Source: Alnus glutinosa (Eukaryota > Streptophyta > Magnoliopsida > Fagales > Betulaceae). Taken from it: a stretch of DNA of 64,000 nucleotides. This document shows, in pieces, positions 45,057-57,500 of this stretch. The position numbers and the translations under genes were made by a program. The DNA lies in assembly GCF_958979055.1 (NCBI RefSeq), contig NC_084888.1, positions 32,764,804 through 32,828,803 of the forward strand. Reading direction: 5' to 3'. The notes beneath the pieces were generated by a model, which did no database searches, was not told where the DNA came from, and saw only the letters and a list, made by a program, of their open reading frames with translations. Position 1 is the stretch's first letter, and the number at the start of each line of letters is the position of its first letter.

Positions 45057-48000
45057 TTATTGATCATCTCTGCGAAAAGTGAAATCCGATGGACTAACGT
45101 TGATTTCATGCATATTCTGATCAACATTGGACTGTCTGATCGGAGATGTGTGCAAGCTGCGGAGGCTGCTGCGCTGATAGTTATGCAAGAGGTGAACTGG
45201 GGACGTCCTGCCGTGCGTGGGACTGGGTGGCATACTTGAAAATGGTGAATTTGTCTCTGAATGATGATGGCTATGCTTAGATTTCTTTCTCGCCATGCCA
45301 TGCCAGCTTCTTAATGCTGTCGCCACTCGATCATTGAAAATGGTGGGTTTCATGGAAGTCCCCATCTGTCAAATTAATCAGTCCAAAGGTCAATATAATT
45401 AGTCTTAATCAAACTGATGTTATTTTTTTGTATTTTTATTTATTTCTTTCTTTTTCAAGTATTTTGCTTTGAAAGTATTCGAACTTAGCCTTTAATTTAT
45501 AATTAAAATCAACTAGGCCTGTATTATTTTGAAATTAAGTTTTTTAGTATCAATAATATTTCAGTCTTCAGAATTATTCTCTGTTTGTTTTTTTGGGACG
45601 AGTATTGTCTTTCTCTCTTCCCTAATCGTTATTTTCTTTATTCATAAGTTTCATTTTTCAGTTTTCAATTTTTAACTTCTGTCGCTATCACACACGACCG
45701 TCAGACCAATCTTAATTCTGCCCGGCAACAAGGGTCACCATATTACCTATAAATCTAATACTATATATATTTATCGAGAAATTAAGTCAAGAAAAAGATG
45801 TGTTTATCATTTCTCACCTGAGTCACTAGAGCATAGAGCGGGAAAGTCACATAACTGCATAGAACTTGTATGATGACTCTGAAGAAAGTGGCAATATGTC
45901 GTTTAGCATTAGAAATTCTTAAACTTAAGAAAATCAAATCACTTAACCTTAATCATCCAGTTAACATCTTAACAATGGCACCACTATACGGAATTCCATG
46001 CATGTGGATTTATGATAAAAACTCACCCCATTGAGAGTCTGATGAAGATATATTCACTGCGCTCATGGAAGCAAGAATTTTTGCCAAATTCAAACTGAAA
46101 GAGATGAAAAAAATATGACAGCAAAGTTAGGGATCGAAAGCTCACAGCATAAGGTTCTCTCCTGTGGCTCAATTCTAAATTCTAAAATGGTTCAAACAAA
46201 CCCAATCATGTTCTTCCTCCACATTTAGGCAAACTAACAATAGCAAAACATGCGGACGGTTTTAGAAAATAGCAATTTCAAAATGCAAAACGAATTTTTG
46301 ACTTGTGAAATTGCAGGGTCAAACGCTACAGACATGATTAAGTACTTTGTGAATTGATGGAAAAATTAAGTAGAAGTGAAAGGCTTACCACACTCCACGC
46401 CAAGAAGGCCAGTTGAAATGCATTCTGCAATTAATTAAAGTCATGAAAAAATTATGCAAAATGCTGATATTAGAATTAATCCAGATAATTAAACTAATAC
46501 GTAATTTGTTGATATTGTATGTGAGAAATACCTGAAAGAGAACAAAGTGAATGAGAAGGAGAAGGAATCGAGGGCGTCCAAACCAGAAGAGGTCATCACC
46601 TGGCTGTACCACAGGCATACCCTTAATCACATCTGCTCTCTCTTGAATTCTTAGCCCCATTTTTGTAATGTTCACTTGTAGCTTTGTCCCCACCAAGAGC
46701 AGTACCTGTAAAACACATGATTTTCCATTAAACCAACAACCCAAAAGCTTAGATTCTACAAATTAAGAGCAGATAAAAAGAACAAAGTTTTCCGCCAATT
46801 CAGTCGCTTACAATCAATGGGAGAAATGGTAGCCATAGATGAGAACGCCATCCTGTCCCCACATAGAAGGAAACATTTCTTAGTCCACCATAAATTTGGA
46901 CACAAAAATGAGAATGAACGTACACCGCTTAGCCCGCGAGGATCGACTCGTTTGATTTAATTATATGAGATTAGCTGTTCGAGTCTTAAACTCAACCGAT
47001 ACACGGTTCTTGTGGGTGGGGTCGTGTATCAAGAAAAAATGAGCACTGCTAGTAGTTGTTGACAGTTTGATAACCAAAAGGAAGTACTATTTGGCTTACC
47101 ATGTACGTTGGACAGTAGGGATAACACTGCAAAGCCCCATATGACTGGACTGCACATTATTAGAGGGTAATTAAGGTTAGGATTTTAGGATAATTGAAAA
47201 TCAATCAAAGAAGCAAACGCCTTGAAGCTAACCTGATCCCGACCACGTATTTAAAATCTTCTTCGAGTGATCTCTTGATGTATTTTTGAAAATCAAACGT
47301 TGTTTCATTGTCGGGTGCCAAATGTGCCTGAAGTCACGTAAGGTAACATTGGAGCTAGCTCCAATTATCAATGTGAATTTGGAATCCCTTTCCCGACTAA
47401 TGTTTCGTTTGTTTCGGCATAAAATAATTTTAGCATTTTACGATGTTTGAAAAAGGGCGAAAATAATGATCAAGAAAAATCATTTTCAGTTTGACCGTAA
47501 AAGCTCATTTAATTTTTGAAAAAAGATTTACGGTTTTAAATTAAACTCTTCGTTCTTGCACGCAAGTTTAATATCCGATTGACGGAATCCGGCAATAGTT
47601 GGTCGTCGGAATCTAGCCAGCGCCGAAATCCGGCAACATCCGATTACCGTTGCCGGAGTCGGCGGACCAGATTCCGACTGGAATCTAACCGGAATCCAGC
47701 CATGGTCAGAAGCCAGCCAGATCTGACCGGATTCGGCCGGATCTAGATGGATCCAGCCATTTATCCTGCCGGATCTGGCCGGATTCGGAGGAGTCCGGCC
47801 AAACTTGTTCGCCAGAATCCAGCAACGGCCACTGGATGTTGCTGGAATCCGGCAACAATCGCCAGACTTTTTTTCGTAATTTTTTCATGCGAGCCAAACG
47901 CTGAAAAATATTTTTGAGAAAATCATATTTTTTGAAAATGATTTTGGCGAAAATATTTACGACGGAATTAATTTTACATCGAGACAAACCGAGCACAAGT

Positions 48001-50246
48001 GTAAAAAAATAAAAAGAAAAGAAAAGAAAAAGCTGCCATTTTGTGTAACTGGATTAAACTTTAAACGTACCATGATAAATCCATATCTCAGTGTAATGTA
48101 ATCAACCTTGGTAACTGATCTGAAGAATTGTCTGAAGAAACACACCTGATAAAAGAATGAGAAAAGGGCCTTCAGACTATTGTACGACAACTAACCTTTT
48201 ATATATGCCCTTAAATTTCAAAATTGAAAAATAAACACAAGTTTTTCTATCTTTAAACTTTTTTTTTTTTTTTTTAATTGATGAGATAGTCAAACAATAC
48301 AAACAGCAAAACAAAAATTACACAGCCCGACAAAAAAGGCCGCTAACGTTATCTCGGAGGGATCTTTCCCACGGTCAAGGGGAAAACCTATTAAGGGGTA
48401 CAAATTTATGAGAAAGTTACTAGTCGAATTAGTCGTAGCATGGGGCTTAATGAATTATGTTGTGAGCACGAAAGTTTGCGCTCTTATTATTCTTAGTTGT
48501 AGTCCAGCTATGGGAGGAGATGAGGGGATGAAGTGTATTAGAAATAGGAATAATTCTCCAATTATTTGTAAGATAAAGTTTTTGGTGGCTAAGAATGGCC
48601 GATAAAGAGTCTCCCTCAAGGAGAATATGATGGCATTGTTTTGTCTATTTATTATGATTGTAAACTCACATAATCATGATCGATCGATGAGATATGAAAT
48701 TTCATTTGAAAACTTATAATCCCAATACTGACCACCCAAAGAGAAAACGTTGACTTGCTCCAGTAGTCCAAATGCCTTCTCCCAAATGATGTTTCCCTTG
48801 CAAACCTAAACCTCTCGCGATCTGCATCAAATCAATCATTCTCTCTTTTACCACACTATCAAAATTTAAAAAATTTAAAACATTAAAAAAACAATTAAAA
48901 ACAAAAAAAAGGTTAAACATATTTAGGGGAAAAGCTTGAAAATGAAGATTTTTCTAAAAAATACTTTCTAACTTTAAAAACTCTATTTTTCCAACACAAT
49001 TCCAAATATTTATTAAAATTACTCTAAAAATAATAATCAAGTGCCGATTTAAAGACTGATTTTTTCTGTCACGTTATTTAATTATTGGCCGTTGTAAATA
49101 AATCTACTAAATAGAATTAGTCTTAAATTTTTGAAAAGCCCATGTGTATTTTGACTACAAAATGTACGTATAACCCACAAAGTTAGGAAACAAATTAATC
49201 TTAATTAGCTGCTGCATTGACTAACCAATTAAACTTTGAAAGTCGAGAGTTACCGTTTTGGTATCGATATTCAGGCGTCCTTGTTTCGTTCTCCCAAACC
49301 TTCCATCCTTTCATCTGCAAGTCGAAGAAGAATTTATACATCTCCAGAGAAAAAGAGAGGCCAGGGATTGCAATTGTGTACGTCAAAAAACTACCTTGAT
49401 TCTGCCCAAAGCCAGAGTGAGTATGCAAAACACCACATGAGAAACGGCCAACACAAAGATGAACACATGGAGCTGGTGAATCGCATACGCAGACATGAAG
49501 GCCACTTTTCCCTGCAAAATAGGCAACCCAAAACAATTCATCCCACTAAATCCAAAAAAAAAAAACAGAGAAATCATTGAGCTTAATTACCTTTCTTGTG
49601 CATTTGTAGTCTCCTTTTGTTGCCAATTTTCGACGGGCACTGAAGTTAGAATCCAAAAATTGGAGCAGTTTCCGACCATGTGTACTATTCTCAGAATCTT
49701 TGGGATCTTTCTTAGTTGTCCCACTCTTCACATTTTTACAGGGATGCCAAGTGGCTCCAACACTCTTGGGTATACATATATCAGAAATGGGATCTTGTAA
49801 AACTGTTAGGAGCAAGGATATGAATCCCAACAGCATAAGCTCTGACAAAAAAACACACACACAAAAAAAAAATGTTAGTCTATGAACAGATCGACTTGAC
49901 CCTTCTTCTGAAATAAGCTACTGATGATCATCATGTGAGCTTTATATATACCTGCTTTGATCTTTTCAAGCGCTTCGTAAAGAGGTCTCTTTTGTTTGTC
50001 TTTTAGCCACTGCATGCATATATATATAAAGGATGCAAGAATTTCAGTAATCAATTGAAAACATTAATACGAGTACAAAAGAGAAATTGTTAGTACCGGC
50101 CACCATGAAACTACGATACTTACCTTTCCAATAGCGTGAATAATATATTCAATGAAGATTGAAATGGCAAGCAACACGAAGCACACCGCCGCAACTGCCC
50201 ACGTTGAAGTTTCCTCCATTGTACGTTCCTTCTCGGCCTTGGCCAT
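45057..50246 (-). CDS. MLO: MLO-like protein, clade V type (copy 2, intact)
   Basis: Fifteen exons parallel to copy 1: 50124-50246, 49952-50009, 49591-49841, 49395-49511, 49254-49314, 48733-48821, 48071-48145, 47233-47327, 47100-47149, 46812-46852, 46532-46705, 46389-46424, 46027-46094, 45818-45878, 45057-45365. All junctions keep frame, giving 535 aa. Start [20 protein letters not shown]; loop cysteines [20 protein letters not shown] and [20 protein letters not shown]; calmodulin-binding [20 protein letters not shown]; and tail motif SDFTF near the end. The tail is 32 residues shorter than in copy 1, with an internal gap after [10 protein letters not shown]. Introns 6 and 7 carry insertions not in copy 1. 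Role as for copy 1: a seven-helix plasma-membrane protein of the powdery-mildew susceptibility clade. Confidence 0.93.
47400..48005. mobile_element. Non-autonomous element with CCGG-rich core in MLO copy 2 intron 7
   Basis: Ends are loosely inverted: GTTTGTTTCGGCATAAAATAA on the left, and on the right the reverse complement of GTTTGTCTCGATGTAAAATTA. This is the wording of the MITE family also seen near 9480 and 11140. The core (47580-47860) is a chain of imperfect repeats of GGAATCCGGCAA / GGATCTGGCCGGATTC. The equivalent element in copy 3 is 56886-57490; copy 1 lacks it. Confidence 0.6.
48258..48625 (-). mobile_element. Retroposon-like insertion with terminal T run in MLO copy 2 intron 6
   Basis: Begins with a T run (poly(A) tail on the minus strand), then AATTGATGAGATAGTCAAAC and GC-richer sequence to about 48625. 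It looks like the 3' end of a LINE in antisense on the plus strand, that is, in the same sense as MLO. Absent from copy 1; present in copy 3 at 57745-58110. Confidence 0.45.
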
Positions 50247-50419
50247 GATCGGAGTGTTTATATGTTGAGGAAGCTCTCGAGTAGATTAATGAAACTAATG
50301 TTGATGTAGGCGGCTAACGCTCGTCCATTTGAAGGGGTCCGAACTTAAATATATATAGTCACTTTATTTGTGCGTGCGCGTGTAAATTCATACTAAGTTA
50401 TAAGTCATAATTGTATATA

Positions 50420-52311
50420 AAAATTACATGTTAATAAAATTATCTTTAAAAATAAATTTTCTTCCAATACAAAAGTGTTCTAACGAGACTGGGAACGTAG
50501 ACAGAAGCAAATCTGTCCACGGATGACACCAGAACGATTGTTTCTCCATTTTCCCTTGTGAAATCCCATTGATCACCGAAGCACGTCGGAATGATTGCTG
50601 GGAATGCCAGAAAAGCTGATCTACCGAGTGCCGTAGATTGACAATAACAAAATCGGCGTGAGAAATTATGATTTCCCATCTTCAAGACCATTTGCTGTGC
50701 TCGGAAACCCTTGGGCTGGGGAAACGTCCCTGCAGCGAACTTTGCTCCCGAGACGCCAATGATTTTCGGACTCCTATGGTAGAATAACACGAAAAAGGGA
50801 ATGGGATGTTTCACAGACTGTTCCTCCTTGAATAAGGGGGCCCTCCTCGGATGAGGAAGCTAGAAAACCCTTTTCGGACAAAAGACCACCCCTCTTGGTA
50901 GAGGACAAGGGGGTGATAAGGAAAGTCCGATATCGGACAATGGATCTCCCCTCTTGGTAGAGGACCAAGGGGGTGAGGATAAAAGTCCAATTTCGGACAA
51001 AAGGATCCCTCCTCTTGGTAGAGGACATGGGGGTGGTGAGGAAATTACGATTTATGAGATATACATTTCGGTGGTAACCTGAGGAAATTATTAGAGATTA
51101 ATTTAGAACTCCCGTCATAAGGGCGTAACTTTCGTCAAAGAAGAAGATTTTATTAGATTTACTCAAAGTACACACGTACATGAAAACGAAGAAAGCAGAC
51201 AACCCGGAAAAAGTGCTATACAGGGTAGTCATTTGATTACAAGTAATCCTAACACAGCGAAAAGGAATCGCTTGAAAAATTTTGAAGGGGATCATCCGTG
51301 CAAATTCCAAGCGCGGCTTGAACAGCTGGGCTCCCACGAGCCGTTGAGGCAAAATTTGGGTGCTGCACAGTTCCTATAGGCTGGACAGGAACAGGTTGGT
51401 GTGAAGCCAGGAGACACGCACCCCTATACGCCTAAAGCCGGAGATCGCACATTCGATAGAACCGCCGTGGAGAACCGATGCTTCACGGCGGTGAACTTCT
51501 AGACCAAAACCATCCTTAAGGGATTTGTGAATATGCTCGGTCGTGAAGACCGCACCGGGAATGAAGAACATTGTGAGAAGATCTGGGGAGTCCAAAAAGG
51601 AAGAAGGGGAAAATCCGATCTCCGGGAAAGGGATAAGAGGAAAGGAGGACCTGCTCAAATGGGCAATCTGGAGACCAATGACCTTCTAGCAAAGGAAGTG
51701 ACGAATAAATAGGAAGATAATGACAAGCAATGCACGCATGATTTACGGGATGTTAGGTGAGCCTAACTAATGGTGAATTTATGATGGAAATAAATTCCTG
51801 ATTACTTGCCATAAATGGCCTGGAGTCGCGTGGAACGGCAATCAAATAAATGTTCAAGTTTTCACGGGGCCGAAGGAAGGCATTATGTAAGCTGGATGAG
51901 GAGTGATCGATGAGTAAGTCGGGTAGCAAAGATTTCATTAGGTAAATTCTCCATACCTTTATACCAAAGATAGGAGAATTGGGGGGTAAGTGTTAAGGAA
52001 TATTCCTCCCCAACTTAGAAAACGTCCACGTGGTGCCTTGAGCTTGGCAAGGATAAAATAGGCATATGGCATACATGAGTGTAAAAAGGGAGTATAAAAA
52101 TTATTAGAGGGAGGATCTATTCTCTCGAGCACACTTTTCTCTCTCTCTCTCTCTTTCTCTCCTCTCCATATAAACCTTGGCTGACTTGATCGTCGGAGGA
52201 GGCTTCGCCGGCCAACCCCCGGCAAGCCTTTCTTGTTTTGCAGGCCAAGGCGCGGGTCAAGGGGACGTCACTGATGATGCCATGTCACCGGACCAAAAAA
52301 TTGCATCAACA
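50420..52311. mobile_element. LTR-retroelement-like sequence upstream of MLO copy 2
   Basis: 51991-52311 reads like a gypsy LTR end: TGTTAAGGAATATTCC, a TATA-like GTATAAAAATT, a CT run, CTGACTTGATCGTCGGAGGA, GCCGGCCAACCCCCGGC, then TTGCATCAACA. No primer-binding site or coding domain follows. Upstream, 50850-51040 holds three direct copies of about 65 bp (CCTCTTGGTAGAGGAC), and 51140-51170 has AATAAA-like sequence on the minus strand. Full boundaries and target duplication are not clear. Copy in unit 3: 59908-61799. Confidence 0.45.
50850..51040. repeat. Three tandem copies of a 60-70-bp repeat
   Basis: Each copy contains TTCGGACAA, CCCCTCTTGGTAGAGGAC and AAGGGGGTG in order; TCTTGGTAGAGGA can pair within itself. 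Repeated in unit 3 at about 60338-60528. Confidence 0.85.
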
Positions 52312-52407
52312 CGTAGCATGCTGGCAACGTACAATTGAGGAAAACATAATAAACATTATCAACCACTTTCTAGTTAACATCCCTAATTATAAAATGAAAC
52401 ATGATAC

Positions 52408-52655
52408 ACGTCCATTCTTTATACATTTATTGTCCAATCTCTTTTGCAACATTACGTCCATCCATTCTTTATACATTTATTGTCCAATCTCTATACATTT
52501 ATTGTCCAATCTCTTTTGCAACATTACGTCCATCCATTCTTTATACATTTATTGTCCAATCTCTATACATTTATTGTCCAATATTCTCTTCTGCAACATT
52601 ACGTCCATCCATTCTTTATAGATTTATTGTCCAATCTCTTTTGCAACATTACGTA
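52408..52655 (+). repeat. Minisatellite at the unit 2 / unit 3 junction
   Basis: Same monomer as at 42685, with about two more (partly truncated) copies. The unit boundary falls inside it: sequence before 52408 is the LTR-like end of unit 2, sequence after it matches the start of unit 2. Confidence 0.9.
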
Positions 52656-54531
52656 CGTGTATCACAAATTATTGATTTTGTTAGAATATACCAAAGATAT
52701 ATTATATTTTAGATTTTAGATATCAACACGGTATCATGTTAGAATATATGAAAAATATATTACATTTTTTGTATATTCTATATTTGGTTAATGTTAACAT
52801 ACTCTTTATTTACAGATTAATTATAATTAAATATTGAGATAGTAATCAAATCAAATCATATAAATAACAACCTTTGTATTATAGGCAAACGAGTCAATGA
52901 GTAAAATGTAACTTTTAAAGCTAATTCGTAGTAGTTGATGTAGGTGTACATCTAACACCAAACCATTCGTAATTCCTTGTATTATCTTATTTCTCTTGCT
53001 TCCACCTTTATTATTTTATTTTAAATTTCAACAATAAAAAAGTTATACGGAGATGTACACTAGATAAAAAAAAATTATTTGTCAAATCAATTAAATACAT
53101 TTTTCATTTCATCCGCAATGTTTTTTTTTTTGTTAATATAATTTAAAACTTGATTCATGGCAATGTTTACTTCAGTGTAGGAAAGTACTGTAAATGAATA
53201 CATTTTTTTTTTTTAATCTCTATGTCATTAATTCTTCCTCTTTCTTTATTCATTTCTCTCCCATATTCTTTTTTTTTTTTTTACGCTCTCTTTTATCAAA
53301 GAACAAATATATATAAATTTTTAAAATGAAATAAATAATAATAATAAAAAATAATCAGGCGTAGAATATATTTAAAAAGTCATTAATCAAAATGAAAAAA
53401 TAATTTTGAGGTTAACTATTGATTCTACTGCGTACGAACCTTTCCCCCACAATGAATGCAATTTGATTTTTTTTGGTTCAAATTTAATGTTTGGGTGGCC
53501 GTAGGGGGGGACCCAATTGTGTGGCTGTGATGACTGGGCTTCTCGTTTGAACACCAATGTTTATCCAGTTCACGTAACCGACTCCTATGTATGGCTATGA
53601 TTTTTGGTCGTTCTGGAAGATTTTAATTTTCCAAACTTTCGTTCAAAAAAATAATAATAATAATAATAATAATAATAATTCTCCAAACTTTATGGATTGA
53701 TCACATGGCAAAACATGGCACCGAACCATCCCAAGGTCAAGGGAGTAGGATCCTCTCTATTACCCAGTTCATTTGAACGCCACTTCCAAACTGGCCACTC
53801 TCATACCAACATAACTACTTTGTGATGTTACCTCGAGCCGTTTTTGGATGGTTTGGCCACTCTTAAACCAATCATTTTCAGCTGGCTATTGAGAATAACC
53901 GAAACACCTCGTTGCCAAAGAGAATAGTCGGTTACTTCCAGGTTTGGGTTTTTATTTTTATTTTTTTGAGAGCTATTTAGCCAACTAGCTTCATACCACC
54001 CTAACTTTTTTTTTTTTTTGCCACGATCTGGACCATTCATTTAAATAAATGGCCATGCACAAGCAGCTCGAATGGAAGCTGTAGTGGTATTATACCTCGA
54101 GGTCTTGTGTTCGAAGCCGAACTTAACCTATACATGTAGTTTGTGGGCGATTGCAGGTATATGAACTTAACTTAACTCATAGGGCCCTACTCTATTGTTG
54201 TTAATATTGAAATAAAAGAGACTTGTAACGTTCAGACTATTTATCTATAAATAGAGTCTTGTATATAGTCTAATGAATCAGAAAAGATGTAGTCAAGAAA
54301 AAACTTTGACGTATAGACATAAGTCATAGGTCGAACCACCTTAATTCTCTGTCTCTCTTTCTTATTTTCAAATCTTCCATAAATTTTGTGTTCTTATAGG
54401 CCGGCCATCAGCCACTTAATTTTTTAAAAGCAATGCAAAGCTTGGATGACAAAAGAGGAATGATATTTAACATTCTTTTACCGTTCTTCTAATTAACATT
54501 TTCAGCTGACGTGGCACAAATGTCGATTGGC

Positions 54532-57500
54532 TTATTGATCATCTCTGCGAAAAGAGAAATCCGATGGACTAACGTTGATTTCATGCATATTCTGATCAAC
54601 ATTGGACTGTCTGATCGGAGATGTGTGCAAGCTGCGGAGGCTGCTGCGCTGATAGTTATGCAAGAGGTGAACTGGGGACGTCCTGCCGTGCGTGGGACTG
54701 GGTGGCATACTTGAAAATGGTGAATTTGTCTCTGAATGATGATGGCTATGCTTAGATTTCTTTCTCGCCGTGCCATGTCAGCTTCTTAATGCTGTCGCCA
54801 CTCGATCATTGAAAATGGTGGGTTTCATGGAAGTCCCCATCTGTCAAATTAATCAGTCCAAAGATCAATATAATTAGTCTTAATCAAATTGATGTTTTTT
54901 TTTGTATTTTTATTTATTTCTTTCTTTTTCAAGTATTTTGCTTTGAAAGTACTCGAACTTAGCCTTCAATTTATAATTAAAATCAATTAGGCCTGTATTA
55001 TTTTGAAATTAAGTTTTTTAGTATCAATAATATTTCAGTCTTCAGAATTTTTCTCTGTTTGTTTTTTTGGGACGAGTATTGTCTTTCTCTCTTCCCTAAT
55101 CGTTATTTTCTCTATTCATAAGTTTCATTTTTCAGTTTTCAATTTTTAACTTCTGTCGCTATCTCACACGACCGTCAGACCAATCTTAATTCTGCCCGGC
55201 AACAAGGGTCACCATATTACCTATAAATCTAATACTATATATATTTATCGAGAAATTAAGTCAAGAAAAAGATGTGTTTATCATTTCTCACCTGAGTCAC
55301 TAGAGCATAGAGCGGGAAAGTCACATAACTGCATAGAACTTGTATGATGACTCTGAAGAAAGTGGCAATATGTCGTTTAGCATTAGAAATTCTTAAACTT
55401 AAGAAAATCAAATCACTTAACCTTAATCATCCAGTTAACATCTTAACAATGGCACCACTATACGGAATTCCATGCATGTGGATTTATGATAAAAACTCAC
55501 CCCATTGAGAGTCTGATGAAGATATATTCACTGCGCTCATGGAAGCAAGAATTTTTGCCAAATTCAAACTGAAAGAGATGAAAAAAATATGACAGCAAAG
55601 TTAGGGATCGAAAGCTCACAGCATAAGGTTCTCCTGTGGCTCAATTCTAAATTCTAAAATGGTTCAAACAAACCCAATCATGTTCTTCCTCCACATTTAG
55701 GCAAACTAACAATAGCAAAACATGCGGACGGTTTAAGAAAATAGCAATTTCAAAATGCAAAACGAATTTTTTGACTTGTGAAATTGCAGGGTCAAACGCT
55801 ACAGACATGCTTAAGTACTTTGTGAATTGATGGAAAAATTATGTAGAAGTGAAGGGCTTACCACACTCCACGCAAGGAAGGCCAGTTGAAATGCATTCTG
55901 CAATTAAAGTCATGAAAAAATTATGCAAAATGCTGATATTAGAATTAATCCAGATAATTAAACTAATACGTAATTTGTTGATATTGTATGTGAGAAATAC
56001 CTGAAAGAGAACAAAGTTAATGAGAAGGAGAAGGAATCGAGGGCGTCCAAGCCAGAAGAGGTCATCACCTGGCTGTACCACAGGCATACCCTTAATCACA
56101 TCTGCTCTCTCTTGAATTCTTAGCCCCATTTTTGTAATGTTCACTTGTAGCTAGCTTTGTCCCCACCAAGAGCAGTACCTGTAAAACACATGATTTTCCA
56201 TTAAACCAACAACCCAAAAGTTTAGATTGTACAAATTAAGAGCAGATAAAAAGAACAAAGTTTTCCGCCAATTCAGTCGCTTACAATCAATGGGAGAAAT
56301 GGTAGCCATAGATGAGAACGCCATCCTGTCCCCACATAGAAGGAAACATTTCTTAGTCCACCGTAAATTTGGACACAAAAATGAGAATGAACGTACACCC
56401 CTTAGCCCGCGAGGATCAACTCGAATGATCGACTCGTTTGATTTAATTATATGAGATTAGCTGTTCGAGTCTTAAACTCAACCGATACACGGTTCTTGTG
56501 GGTGGGGTCGTGTATCAAGAAAAAATGAGCACTGCTAGTAGTTGTTGACAGTTTGATAACCAAAAGGAAGTACTATTTGGCTTACCATGTACGTTGGACA
56601 GTAGGGATAACACTGCAAAGCCCCATATGACTTTACTGCACATTATTAAAGGGTAATTAAGGTTAGGATTTTAGGATAATTGAAAATCCATCAAAGAAGC
56701 AAACGCCTTGAAGCTAACCTGATCCCGACCACGTATTTAAAATCTTCTTCGAGTGATCTCTTGATGTATTTTTGAAAATCAAACGTTGTTTCATTGTCGG
56801 GTGCCAAATGTGCCTGAAGTCACGTAAGGTAACATTGGAGCTAGCTCCAATTATCAATGTGAATTTGGAATCCCTTTCCCGACTAATGTTTCGTTTGTTT
56901 CGGCATAAAATAATTTTAGCATTTTACGATGTTTGAAAAAGGGCGAAAATAATGATCAAGAAAAATCATTTTCAGTTTGACCGTAAAAGCTTATTTAATT
57001 TTTGAAAAAAGATTTACGGTTTTAAATTAAACTCTTCGTTCTTGCACGCAAGTTTAATATCCGATTGACGGAATCCGGCAATAGTTGGTCGTCGGAATCT
57101 AGCCAGCGCCGAAATCCGGCAACATCCGATTACCGTTGCCGGAGTCGGCGGACCAGATTCCGACTGGAATCTAACCGGAATCCAGCCATGGTCAGAAGCC
57201 AGCCAGATCTGACCGGATTCGGCCGGATCTAGATGGATCCAGCCATTTATCCTGCCGGATCTGGCCGGATTCGGAGGAGTCCGGCCAAACTTGTTCGCCA
57301 GAATCCAGCAACGGCCACTGGATGTTGCTGGAATCCGGCAACAATCGCCAGACTTTTTTTCGTAATTTTTTCATGCGAGCCAAACGCTGAAAAATATTTT
57401 TGAGAAAATCATATTTTTTGAAAATGATTTTGGCGAAAATATTTACGACGGAATTAATTTTACATCGAGACAAACCGAGCACAAGTGTAAAAAAATAAAA

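Larger units (their letters stand above)
42685..52407. repeat. Tandem segmental repeat, unit 2 (9.7 kb, with intact MLO copy 2)
   Basis: Starts in the minisatellite and ends where the next minisatellite begins. Aligned by landmarks, it matches unit 3 throughout with few substitutions. It has two extra segments of about 118 bp (near 44039) and 169 bp (near 44551) that units 3 and 4 both lack. Contents in order: minisatellite, AT-rich spacer, SINE-like sequence, MLO on the minus strand, LTR-like sequence. Confidence 0.95.

Noticed and set aside
47706-47996. 96-codon frame with repeated [22 protein letters not shown] wording (copy at 57192-57482)
   Set aside because: It is a translation of the CCGG-rich intronic repeat core, not a gene.
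49217-49580. Plus-strand open frames over MLO exons 4 and 5 (and their copies at 58703-59066)
   Set aside because: They lie antisense to real MLO exons and disappear in copy 1.
51374-51658. Open frames of 60-95 codons in the LTR-like region upstream of MLO copies 2 and 3
   Set aside because: No retroelement protein domain is recognisable and frames occur on both strands; treated as part of the LTR-like sequence.
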